Assembly: GCF_017744115.1 (NCBI RefSeq)
Contig: NZ_JAGHQW010000042.1
Coordinates: 1 to 54,139, forward strand
DNA from: Salinisphaera sp. G21_0
GTDB taxonomy: Bacteria; Pseudomonadota; Gammaproteobacteria; Pseudomonadales; Endozoicomonadaceae
Direction of reading: 5' to 3'
Length of the DNA stretch: 54,139 nucleotides
Shown: positions 17,713 to 25,231 of the stretch, one piece after another
Position numbering within the stretch: position 1 is the first letter of the stretch
Layout of the letters: each line of letters opens with the position of its first letter
Translations under genes and position numbers: made by a program
The notes under the pieces: generated by a model
Database searches by the model: none
What the model saw: only the letters and a program-made list of their open reading frames with translations
Told to the model about the DNA's origin: nothing

Positions 17713-19056
17713 ATGGAGACAAAGAGCAAAGTCAAAATTCTGGTTGTGGATGACCGCCCGGAAAACCTGCTGGCGATGGATAAGTTACTGAAGCCGCTGG
17801 GGGCTGAGATCCACAAGGTGGATTCTGGCGAGAAGGCACTGTCTGAAGTTCTGGCCCATCACTTTGCGGTTATTCTTCTGGACGTGCAGATGCCCGGCAT
17901 GGATGGCTTTGAGACAGCTACATTGCTGCACAGTAACAAGCAAACGGCTAATATCCCGATCATTTTTGTGACGGCGATTAATAAAGATCAAAACTACGTA
18001 GCCAAGGGTTATCAGTCGGGGGCTGTTGACTATTTGCCGAAACCGATTGTGCCGGAAATTCTACTGGGTAAAGTGAAAGTATTTTTACAACTGGAGGAAC
18101 AGCGGCTGGAGCTTGAACAGGTAACCAGGGAGCTGCAATGGATCAGTCAGAAGAACAAGCTGCTGCTGGACTGTGCAGGAGAAGGTATTGTCGGGGTAGA
18201 TAAAGAGGGCAAGATAACTTTTATCAATCCGACAGCCTGTGAGTTGTTAGGCGGCGTTGAAGCAGCTTTTCTGGATCAGCACATCAGCCAGTTTCTTTTG
18301 GACGACACCACGGGTGAAACAGCTCAGGAGCAATGGCAGAAGTCAGCTATTTATCGTGAGTGCCTGGAACAAGGCGGGACACTTAAACAGTCCACTGAAT
18401 TAATCAACGTGAGCCGGGGAAGATTTCCGGCGGAGTTCAATATTGCGGCCATCGTTAATAGCAGGAACGCGGTTCAGGGAGCCGTGTTTGTCTTTCAGGA
18501 TATAACTGAGCGCAAACAGCTGGAAGACCAGCTAGTGAAAATGGCTAAGTATGATAGCCTGACGGGTCTGGCTAACCGGACGTTATTCAGGGAGTTTCTT
18601 CAGTCCTCAATGGACCGCAGTGACCGCTACCATAATAAGACAGTGGTTATGTTTCTGGATCTGGATCATTTTAAACAGATCAATGATCAGCTTGGCCATG
18701 ATGCAGGGGATCAGTTACTGACCAGTGTTGCCAGTCGTCTGGAGGGTTGTATCCGTAAGGTTGACCTGATTGCCAGGCTGGGTGGTGATGAGTTCGCCGT
18801 GGTTCTGGATGATGTCAGTAACCCGGAAGATGCCAGAACGGTTGCCAATAAAATTCTTGCTGCACTTACGGAACCCCATGAGCTGGGCGATACTGCAAGA
18901 AAAGTAGGTACCAGCATTGGTATTGCACTTTACCCTGAGAATGGCAGTGATGCTGACGGTTTGATCAAGGCGGCAGATGAAGCCATGTATGTGGCGAAGA
19001 ATGAAGGTCGGAATGACTTTCGGTTTTATTCCGACCTTAACCCGGATATTTCATAA
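17713..19056 (+). CDS. Response regulator with PAS and GGDEF domains (diguanylate cyclase)
   Basis: The product has 447 residues. A receiver domain (about 1-125) has VKILVVDDRPEN, phospho-acceptor Asp in VILLDVQMPGMDG and the KP pair in YLPKPI. A PAS domain (about 145-275) follows, then a full GGDEF domain (about 285-447). The active site reads RLGGDEFAVV, and an RxxD inhibitory site (RKVD) lies five residues before it, so an active, product-inhibited cyclic-di-GMP synthase is expected. There is no EAL domain. The ATG at 17713 has AGGGA 9 bases upstream; a TTG at 17686 would add nine residues. It lies 59 bp after the CheR gene and is the probable output of the upstream kinase. Its stop codon falls in the left arm of a large palindrome. 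Confidence 0.92.
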   Translation: METKSKVKILVVDDRPENLLAMDKLLKPLGAEIHKVDSGEKALSEVLAHHFAVILLDVQMPGMDGFETATLLHSNKQTANIPIIFVTAINKDQNYVAKGYQSGAVDYLPKPIVPEILLGKVKVFLQLEEQRLELEQVTRELQWISQKNKLLLDCAGEGIVGVDKEGKITFINPTACELLGGVEAAFLDQHISQFLLDDTTGETAQEQWQKSAIYRECLEQGGTLKQSTELINVSRGRFPAEFNIAAIVNSRNAVQGAVFVFQDITERKQLEDQLVKMAKYDSLTGLANRTLFREFLQSSMDRSDRYHNKTVVMFLDLDHFKQINDQLGHDAGDQLLTSVASRLEGCIRKVDLIARLGGDEFAVVLDDVSNPEDARTVANKILAALTEPHELGDTARKVGTSIGIALYPENGSDADGLIKAADEAMYVAKNEGRNDFRFYSDLNPDIS

Positions 19057-19206
19057 ACGTGCTCCCGCTCTCGCTTGTCCTTTGCCGCTCTAAGGGAGTT
19101 TTGTTCAGTCGACCGTACTCCCCGGTACGGCGCTCCCTCACAAAATCCCTTAGAGCGACAAAGTCCCGCGTGAGATTCGGGGCAGTTTATAAAATATCCG
19201 GGTTAA
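19037..19206. repeat. 170-bp interrupted palindrome between convergent genes
   Basis: Outer arms 19037-19058 and 19185-19206 are complementary over 22 bp with one mismatch. A second pair (CGCTCTAAGGGA at about 19086-19097, with TCCCTTAGAGCG at about 19146-19157, extended by TTTTGT/ACAAAA) pairs over about 18 bp with one bulge. The centre holds CCGTAC/GTACGG. The region between the strong pairs also aligns at roughly three bases in four. The whole unit is symmetrical about 19121 and could fold into one long cruciform or RNA hairpin. It covers the last codons of the cyclase gene and ends 23 bp before the 3' end of the PPi-phosphofructokinase gene. It could be a miniature inverted-repeat element or an oversized bidirectional terminator. 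Confidence 0.85.
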
Positions 19207-19228
19207 TCAATGAACGGCTAAGTTAACA

Positions 19229-20494
19229 TCACACGTCGAATGCTGTATCCAGCTGTTTCTCGACAAACACTTTTTTCAACCTGGCAAAACGAGGCAAGCC
19301 GTTCAGGTAAGCTGGGTACTCCTCGCCTTCAATCAACGGTTCAAGATAGCCCCGGCAGGTTTGGGTAATGTTGAAACCATCCTCATTAATAAAGTCCAGT
19401 GGCATTGTACGTTCGAAGTTGGCGACTTTTTCCAGTGCTACCTCTTTGATCGCCCAGCGATATGGCATGTCAGACTCCCGAACGATGGCAGGCATTACGG
19501 CATTGTGACCTGTTACGGCCAGTTCAACCGCTGCTTTACCCACAGCGTAAGCCTGCTCCACGTCAACACGTGAAGCGATATGGCGGGCAGAGCGCTGAAG
19601 GTAATCAGCGACAGCATAATGGTATTTGTAACCCAGTTCCTGCTTAATCATATTACACAGGGCTGGAGCTACACCGCCAAGTTGCTGGTGCCCAAAGGAG
19701 TCAATTACCGTTGTTGACGCGGAGATAAAACTGCCATCGTCGTATTTGGCACCCTCTGAAGCAACGATCACGCAATAACCTTCGTTATTGACGGTTTCAT
19801 GGACTTTTTTGAGAAATTTTTCTTTGTCCAGCGGCAACTCAGGGAACAGGATAATATGCGGTGGATCACCATCCTGGCGGGCAGCAAGGCCGGTAGCTGC
19901 TGCCAGCCAGCCGGCATGTCGTCCCATGACTTCCATGACAAACACCTTGGTTGAGGTGTCGCACATGGAAGCAATATCGTGGCTGGCCTCTTTGGTGGAT
20001 ACGGCAAGGTATTTGGCCGCCGAACCAAAGCCCGGACAGTTGTCGGTAACCGCCAGGTCGTTATCGATGGTTTTGGGAACTCCGATACAGGTAATCGGGT
20101 ATCCCATTTTTTCACTGAGCTGGGACACTTTCCAGGCAGTATCCATGGAGTCATTGCCACCGTTGTAGAAAAAGTAGCCAATGTTATGGGCCTGAAAGAC
20201 TTGGATTAACCGACGATATTCCGCTTCACTTTCTTCAAATGACTTCAGCTTGTAACGACAGGAACCAAAGGCTCCGCCGGGAGTCCTTAGTAATGCGCCG
20301 ATGGTTTCATCGGACTCGCATGAGGTGTCGATAAGCTCCTCACGCAAAGCGCCCAGTATGCCATTATGCCCTGCGTAGACTTTACCGATTTTATCCGGGT
20401 AACGACGAGCTGTTTCAATAACCGCGCAGGCGCTGGCATTGATAACAGCGGTAACACCGCCAGACTGTGCGTAAAAAGCGTGCTTCAATGTCAT
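19229..20494 (-). CDS. pfp: Pyrophosphate-dependent 6-phosphofructokinase
   Basis: The product has 421 residues. It phosphorylates fructose 6-phosphate using pyrophosphate, reversibly, in glycolysis/gluconeogenesis. The phosphofructokinase fold shows QSGGVTAVINAS at the start, GGNDSMDTA (112-120), PKTIDND (140-146) and MEVMGRHAGWLAAA. Asp115, where ATP-dependent enzymes have Gly, and Lys141 in PKTIDND, where they have Gly, are the accepted markers of PPi use. The gene is alone, convergent with the cyclase gene and divergent from mpl. The true phosphoryl donor would need an assay. Confidence 0.9.
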   Translation of the reverse strand: MTLKHAFYAQSGGVTAVINASACAVIETARRYPDKIGKVYAGHNGILGALREELIDTSCESDETIGALLRTPGGAFGSCRYKLKSFEESEAEYRRLIQVFQAHNIGYFFYNGGNDSMDTAWKVSQLSEKMGYPITCIGVPKTIDNDLAVTDNCPGFGSAAKYLAVSTKEASHDIASMCDTSTKVFVMEVMGRHAGWLAAATGLAARQDGDPPHIILFPELPLDKEKFLKKVHETVNNEGYCVIVASEGAKYDDGSFISASTTVIDSFGHQQLGGVAPALCNMIKQELGYKYHYAVADYLQRSARHIASRVDVEQAYAVGKAAVELAVTGHNAVMPAIVRESDMPYRWAIKEVALEKVANFERTMPLDFINEDGFNITQTCRGYLEPLIEGEEYPAYLNGLPRFARLKKVFVEKQLDTAFDV

Positions 20495-20725
20495 CGGTTA
20501 AATTCCGGGTGTTGCTGTGTGTTGTTTTGTGTTCTTGACTGGTTGCAGATGATACCCGATCAAGAGTTTATTGGTAGCGCTGTTATGTATCAATTTTATG
20601 GGCTGATGGTCTTTCAATGTCAACGTCCTTTTGCGCATAAGGCAAAAACAATGTCAAAATTCTGGTATCAGGGACTTTAGGATCTGTGCCCAAATCTGGA
20701 GCGCTTTTTTTTGGAGAGATCGGGA

Positions 20726-22099
20726 ATGCACATACACATTCTGGGTATTTGTGGAACTTTTATGGGAAGTCTGGCCATGCTGGCCAGAGAGCTTGGGTTT
20801 GACGTGTCAGGCTCTGATGAGAACGTTTATCCCCCGATGAGTACACAACTCGAAGAGCAGGGTATTTCATTATTTCAGGGATATGGTGCTGAAGCGCTCA
20901 ACCCGTCACCGGATCTTGTGGTGGTTGGTAATGCCATGAAACGTGGGATTCCGGCTATAGAGTATGTGTTGGAGAAGGGGCTTCCCTACGTTTCAGGTCC
21001 CGAATTTTTTGCCAGGTACATAGCGCCTGACCGCTGGGTATTGGCCGCTGCTGGTACCCACGGTAAAACCAGCACCAGCAGTATGCTTGCCTGGATCCTG
21101 GAATATGCCGGTATGTCTCCGGGCTTTCTGATCGGGGGCATACCGAAAGATTTCGGGATTTCCGCGCGACTTGGCAGTACCCCCTTTTTTGTGATTGAAG
21201 CGGATGAGTACGACACCGCTTTTTTTGATAAGCGCTCAAAATTTATTCACTACCAGCCACGAACCCTGATTATCAATAATCTTGAGTTTGACCATGCGGA
21301 TATTTTTGATGATCTTGCGGCTATTCAGCGGCAGTTCCACCATTTGGTCAGGACAATACCGGGCACTGGTCGAATTATTTATCCTGCCGGTACTCCCGAG
21401 ATAGAAGCTGTTATGGCTATGGGCTGCTGGTCTGAGCAGGAAGAATTGGGTGGCAGTCACAGCCTTTGGCAGGTTGCACCGGTCAGTAGCGATGGCAGCC
21501 ACTTTCAGGTTTTGTATAAAGGCACGGTTGTCGGAACCGTGAACTGGCAGCAGGAAGGTGATCACAATGTTGCCAATGCTTTAGCAGCCATTGCTGCGGC
21601 TCACCATGTCGGTGTCTTGCCAGATACAGCCTGTGAGGCGCTTTCTGTCTTTCAGGGGGTAAAGCGACGGATGGAAATGGTGGAGGAGGTTGGTGGTATA
21701 CGGATTTATGATGATTTTGCCCATCACCCAACGGCGATTGCCACCACTCTGGCTGGGCAGCGAGCCAAACTCGGGGAAAATGCGAATATTCGTGTGATCA
21801 TTGAACCCCGATCAAACACCATGAAAATGGGCGTGCATCAGGAGACATTGATCGCCTCTACCGCCAAGGCATCGGAAGTTATCTGGTTTAAACCACAGGG
21901 GCTTGACTGGCCATTGGCCGAGTTAGTGCAGGATAGCCCGGTAACGTCATCGGTTATGGATTCCACAGAAGCCATTGTGCGTTATCTGGTTGATACCGCC
22001 TCGGCTGGCGACCATTTGCTGGTGATGAGTAATGGTGGGTTTGAAGGGATTCATGGCCGTATAGCCAGTGGCTTGAAAGAGAAACTCACGAAAAATTAA
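20726..22099 (+). CDS. mpl: UDP-N-acetylmuramate:L-Ala-gamma-D-Glu-meso-DAP ligase
   Basis: The product has 457 residues. This cytoplasmic ligase reattaches recycled murein tripeptide to UDP-MurNAc. The N-terminus MHIHILGICGTFMGSLAML and the DENVYPPMSTQL stretch are diagnostic of Mpl. The ATP loop AAAGTHGKTSTSSMLAW and the later VIEADEYDTAFFDKRSKF are Mur-ligase motifs, and the EEVGGIRIYDDFAHHPTAI segment starts the C-terminal domain. I chose ATG 20726, which matches the family start and has GGGA and GGAG upstream; the frame is open from 20711. It is paired with ubiX, as in pseudomonads. Confidence 0.96.
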   Translation: MHIHILGICGTFMGSLAMLARELGFDVSGSDENVYPPMSTQLEEQGISLFQGYGAEALNPSPDLVVVGNAMKRGIPAIEYVLEKGLPYVSGPEFFARYIAPDRWVLAAAGTHGKTSTSSMLAWILEYAGMSPGFLIGGIPKDFGISARLGSTPFFVIEADEYDTAFFDKRSKFIHYQPRTLIINNLEFDHADIFDDLAAIQRQFHHLVRTIPGTGRIIYPAGTPEIEAVMAMGCWSEQEELGGSHSLWQVAPVSSDGSHFQVLYKGTVVGTVNWQQEGDHNVANALAAIAAAHHVGVLPDTACEALSVFQGVKRRMEMVEEVGGIRIYDDFAHHPTAIATTLAGQRAKLGENANIRVIIEPRSNTMKMGVHQETLIASTAKASEVIWFKPQGLDWPLAELVQDSPVTSSVMDSTEAIVRYLVDTASAGDHLLVMSNGGFEGIHGRIASGLKEKLTKN

Positions 22100-22108
22100 G
22101 GTTAAGTG

Positions 22109-22732
22109 ATGAGTTGGTCAAATCCTGAAAGAGTAACATTAGCCATCACAGGGGCTTCCGGAGCCCAGTACGGGCTTCGGCTACTGGAAAGCCTCGTTGC
22201 GGCAGAACGGCAGGTTTTTGTTCTGGTTTCCAGGGCGGCAAAAGTGGTTCTGGCCACAGAAATGGATCTTGAGATCGGTGATACGCCTGACGCCATTGAG
22301 CAATTTTTTACCAACCGATACCGTGCTGCTCCCAGACAGATTCGTGTGTTTGGTGAGGATGACTGGATGTCGCCTGTCGCTTCAGGCAGTGGTGCTCCCA
22401 GCTCAATGGTGATTTGTCCCTGCAGTACCGGAACCTTGTCGGCCATTGCCTGTGGTTTAAGTAATAATCTGACACAGCGGGCAGCAACGGTGGTATTAAA
22501 GGAGCGACGCAAGCTGATCATCGTGCCCCGGGAAGCCCCCTATTCTGAAATACATCTGGAAAATATGTTGAAATTGAGCCGGATGGGCAGTGTTATTCTT
22601 CCTGCGTCTCCCGGTTTTTACCATCGGCCGGAAACTGTGGGTGACATGGTCGATTTTATTGTTGCCCGGATACTGGATCAGCTGGGAATTTCCCAGAAGT
22701 TAATGCCGTCCTGGGGGGATCATTGTCTTTGA
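22109..22732 (+). CDS. ubiX: Flavin prenyltransferase UbiX
   Basis: The product has 207 residues. It makes the prenylated FMN cofactor used by UbiD decarboxylases in ubiquinone synthesis. The flavoprotein start LAITGASGAQYGLRLLE, the central MVICPCSTGTLSAIACGLSNNLTQRAA and the VPREAPYSEIHLENML motif are all diagnostic. It begins 10 bases after mpl, with an in-frame GTG three bases earlier as alternative. The 3' end overlaps the convergent minus-strand gene by 33 bp. The C-terminal extension after ISQKLMPSW is short. Confidence 0.95.
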   Translation: MSWSNPERVTLAITGASGAQYGLRLLESLVAAERQVFVLVSRAAKVVLATEMDLEIGDTPDAIEQFFTNRYRAAPRQIRVFGEDDWMSPVASGSGAPSSMVICPCSTGTLSAIACGLSNNLTQRAATVVLKERRKLIIVPREAPYSEIHLENMLKLSRMGSVILPASPGFYHRPETVGDMVDFIVARILDQLGISQKLMPSWGDHCL

Positions 22733-23686
22733 AGAGGCTGGTTGTTCTGCCCCCGGAATAAAAGGTTTCAGGTTGTAAAGCCATAACGCCAGGGCATCCA
22801 GATAGATGGGCAGATTGGTTGCCGGGTCTGCCGGACCTGCCGCCAGATCAATGTCAAAACCCGGCAACTCCTGTCTTACGACTTCTTTCTGGTAAATCCC
22901 ATGGGGCTGTTCTGAGATAACCAGGGCAGTTCCCGGTAGTGGGCCTGATTTCACCCAGTGCTTGAGGGTGTCGCGGGTATTGGGCCTGTGCCAGAAGCCG
23001 TCCCTCCAGTTTCTTGGCGTATCAATAAACTCAACCGGCAGGGCTCTCATTGCTTCTGGCATGGACACCAGTTGATGCAGCATGATTGCCGCCTCTGTTT
23101 CGGTAAAAGGGAGTGGGTCCGGGGTCTTCTTGTCAGGCTTTTTTGTGAAAATGTCCAGGTAGTCAGCCCCCGGGGTGAGAGGGCGCTGGCCCACCAGAAA
23201 AATCAAACGCTTGAATCGGATACCCTGACGCCACCAGTCAGTTAACAAGTCCAGCCTGCGTTTCATGCCGGGGGCAGTGGCTCCCAATAGCAGTGCATAA
23301 TCATATTGTCTGGTTAATGGCCCGATGGGGGATATGAGTCCAAGCTTTTCAAGCAGATCAAGGACTCTGTGCCTTTTGTCCGTTGATATATCCAGCCCTG
23401 GTAATTCCCACCGTTCCTGTCCCGGTTTTCTGCGCCAGACCTGGGTGGTATCGATCATTGACTCCAGAGTAGGAGCATGGGAAATGCGCAGCTCTGTTAA
23501 CAGTTCATCCAGTGTTAACGTGAGCGTTTTATAGTGTTGACCAGGATCGACGGTATCCGCCTGGGAAAGCATGGAAAGATACATGAGTGTCCCTACCAGA
23601 AACCGCTGGTAATTGAATCGGTAATGGAATCGACTCTTCCAGCCGGGTATTGTTTTTGTCCCTGATGATGGCGCAGGGACAAGCAT
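22700..23686 (-). CDS. Exported or anchored protein of unknown function, distantly DUF218 (YdcF/SanA)-like
   Basis: The product has 328 residues. A hydrophobic N-terminal segment (FLVGTLMYLSMLSQA, about 29-43) preceded by basic residues suggests a signal peptide or anchor. The core has YDYALLLGATAPGMKRRLDLL, a strand-turn region RFKRLIFLVGQRPL, an acidic FTETEAAIML and a later RPNTRDTLKHWV. The last two resemble the Glu and S-x-NT-x-EN elements of DUF218 proteins, but the match is weak and I would not infer an activity. A family with the same layout occurs, as far as I recall, in Legionella-like bacteria. Its stop lies inside the 3' end of ubiX. It is followed upstream by another orphan. Confidence 0.6.
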   Translation of the reverse strand: MLVPAPSSGTKTIPGWKSRFHYRFNYQRFLVGTLMYLSMLSQADTVDPGQHYKTLTLTLDELLTELRISHAPTLESMIDTTQVWRRKPGQERWELPGLDISTDKRHRVLDLLEKLGLISPIGPLTRQYDYALLLGATAPGMKRRLDLLTDWWRQGIRFKRLIFLVGQRPLTPGADYLDIFTKKPDKKTPDPLPFTETEAAIMLHQLVSMPEAMRALPVEFIDTPRNWRDGFWHRPNTRDTLKHWVKSGPLPGTALVISEQPHGIYQKEVVRQELPGFDIDLAAGPADPATNLPIYLDALALWLYNLKPFIPGAEQPASSKTMIPPGRH

Positions 23687-23708
23687 AGCTGGTTCTCTTA
23701 ACAGGTTA

Positions 23709-24017
23709 TTAATGCTGAGTTGACGCAGAAGTAGCGGTCTGGGCCTGTTGCTGGAGAATAAGCTGGCTCAGCTCAGGCTGTTCCCAGTTCTCCGGGTAGT
23801 GTTTGGCCATTGCTTCCATCATGACGGTATATTCATCAGCGGGTTTTTTCAGCAGGTAAGTCAGGAAGGTAAAGATTCGATCAGACATTTCTTTGTTGAT
23901 CTGATTCAGTTGTTGATCGTTTATCTGTCCTTTTTTCTGACACTCTTCAATGGTGGATTGACGAATGCAGTTGGCGGATATGATCAGCGCCAGTTTCTCG
24001 ATGTTTTGATCTTCCAT
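23709..24017 (-). CDS. Small soluble protein of unknown function
   Basis: The product has 102 residues, mostly helical and charged, with no signal peptide or membrane segment. Two cysteines lie near the N-terminus (ANCIRQ, EECQKK), and the C-terminus is Gln/Thr/Ser-rich. I chose the ATG at 24017 because GGAG lies 7 bases before it; an in-frame ATG at 24029 adds four residues. It lies 22 bp upstream of the exported-protein gene on the same strand, so the two may be one operon. No family recognised. Confidence 0.6.
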   Translation of the reverse strand: MEDQNIEKLALIISANCIRQSTIEECQKKGQINDQQLNQINKEMSDRIFTFLTYLLKKPADEYTVMMEAMAKHYPENWEQPELSQLILQQQAQTATSASTQH

Positions 24018-24097
24018 GATGGGCTCCATGCCTGTATAGATAAAATACGTTTACCTATATAAAACTAGTTGCTGTGGGAGGGGTTTCAAGCCTGACA

Positions 24098-24124
24098 AAT
24101 AAAAACAGGGGAAGAGATTCCCCC
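24098..24124 (-). terminator. Intrinsic terminator (minus strand)
   Basis: On the minus strand GGGGAA-TCTC-TTCCCC (stem 24108-24123) is followed by TGTTTTTAT. It sits directly after the stop codon of the minus-strand gene ending at 24127 and before the next small gene, so it probably ends that transcript. Confidence 0.65.
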
Positions 24125-24126
24125 AA

Positions 24127-24573
24127 TTAAGGTTGAGGCGACTGAAGGCTGGTTAAATCCGGTTTATCCCGATCGGTGTTATACTCAATGCCCAGTTGCC
24201 AGCCTGTAGCAATCAGCAATCCGCCAACAGTACCCCAAAGCGGTCCGACAGGGGTTAAGACACCTATAACGAACCCTGCCACACTGCCAATTCCGGTTTT
24301 GGTAAAAAAGGGCGGTAACATTTCACCAAAATGTCTGGACACATAATTAACAAGCTTTACTGCCCGACTGTAGAGGCCTTTGAAAAAGCTTGAGATATTA
24401 CTCCATGCGGAATGCTCTTCACTGGAGCTGGAGGACATACGAATTTTGGTAAAAATGCTGACGACTTTTCTGCCAAAGCTGTTGCCACCTTCATCACTGT
24501 GGCTCAGTGAAGCATCAGTAGAAGGGGTTGATGCGTTGGGGATAATGCCAGCAGGTTGGTATGATACGGTCAT
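24127..24573 (-). CDS. Ser-rich protein with a C-terminal hydrophobic domain, unknown function
   Basis: The product has 148 residues from the ATG at 24573; a TTG at 24636 would add 21. The N-terminal third is rich in Ser, Thr and Asn with no signal peptide. A basic helical part follows (RAVKLVNYVSRHFGEML), and then a Gly-rich hydrophobic region (TGIGSVAGFVIGVLTPVGPL and GTVGGLLIATGWQLGI) that could form one helical hairpin in a membrane. An unstructured Ser-rich start with a late hydrophobic hairpin is seen in some type III effectors, but that is only a suggestion. No ribosome site is evident. No family recognised. Confidence 0.5.
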   Translation of the reverse strand: MTVSYQPAGIIPNASTPSTDASLSHSDEGGNSFGRKVVSIFTKIRMSSSSSEEHSAWSNISSFFKGLYSRAVKLVNYVSRHFGEMLPPFFTKTGIGSVAGFVIGVLTPVGPLWGTVGGLLIATGWQLGIEYNTDRDKPDLTSLQSPQP

Positions 24574-24743
24574 TTTAAGCACACTTATTATGTCGATTTG
24601 ATACTTAAGACCAACTAAAGCAATTAAGGTTCCCAACCTTTACTTGAAAATTTAATAGATCCTGGCGTGATGGGTAGAAAAATAGATCTTAAGGGGCATC
24701 CAGGATTTGTTAATTTACCGGGGCATCCCAATTTGGAGGAAAC

Positions 24744-25097
24744 TTATAAACATCCGGTTATTGAGTACCACTCGCTGATACTCTCGATTTCTTCTTCAGA
24801 TATCAGCCTGGCAATATTACTCATTGGCTGGTGAGTGGTTCTGGCACCGTTTCGGTAGTATTGCAGTTGCTTAACCATGTACTCTTTTTTCTGACAGGCC
24901 AGATTAGGGTTAAGTGGCGTTGTACCAATACCGGTTGGGCCATGGCAACCCGCGCAGAGCTGCATCGCTTTTGCCTGTGCTGCTTCAAGGTGTTTGGGGG
25001 GAGGCTGAATTTGAGTAGCAGACTGCTGGTCAGTACATCCAGCCAGAAAGAAAACGGCGACTGGTACTATTTTTTTGATTTTAAAGGCTATTTTCAT
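24744..25097 (-). CDS. Cytochrome c lipoprotein (c553/class I type)
   Basis: The product has 117 residues. A lipoprotein signal peptide ends in the lipobox LAGC (about residues 17-20), so the mature protein is probably anchored in a membrane facing the periplasm. One haem site CAGCH lies near residue 52, and a likely axial Met lies in HQPMSNIARLISEEEI near 93. The closing ISEWYS matches the last helix of small class I cytochromes. It should carry one electron at a time between periplasmic partners. The partner is not in the window; the flanking genes are orphans. Confidence 0.85.
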   Translation of the reverse strand: MKIAFKIKKIVPVAVFFLAGCTDQQSATQIQPPPKHLEAAQAKAMQLCAGCHGPTGIGTTPLNPNLACQKKEYMVKQLQYYRNGARTTHQPMSNIARLISEEEIESISEWYSITGCL

Positions 25098-25177
25098 CAA
25101 ACCATCGACTTCACTTAAATTGAGGGAGCGGTTAATAAACCACTTTACGTTTGCCTATACATGTTAGAGCCTATTGA

Positions 25178-25205
25178 CGTTTCGTTGCAGGCACGCAACG
25201 AAACG
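25178..25205. terminator. Perfect 11-bp inverted repeat after the deacetylase gene
   Basis: CGTTTCGTTGC and GCAACGAAACG pair perfectly around a 6-base loop. It lies 26 bp past the minus-strand stop codon of the deacetylase gene. No U-tract follows on either strand, so it may act as an RNA 3'-end stabiliser or be a small dispersed palindrome. Confidence 0.45.
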
Positions 25206-25231
25206 ACAACAGTTCCAGTCATTCAGCTTTG

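Noticed and set aside
24690-24735. Repeated GGGGCATCC in the gap after the cytochrome gene
   Set aside because: Two short copies only, about 30 bp apart; too little to call a repeat family.
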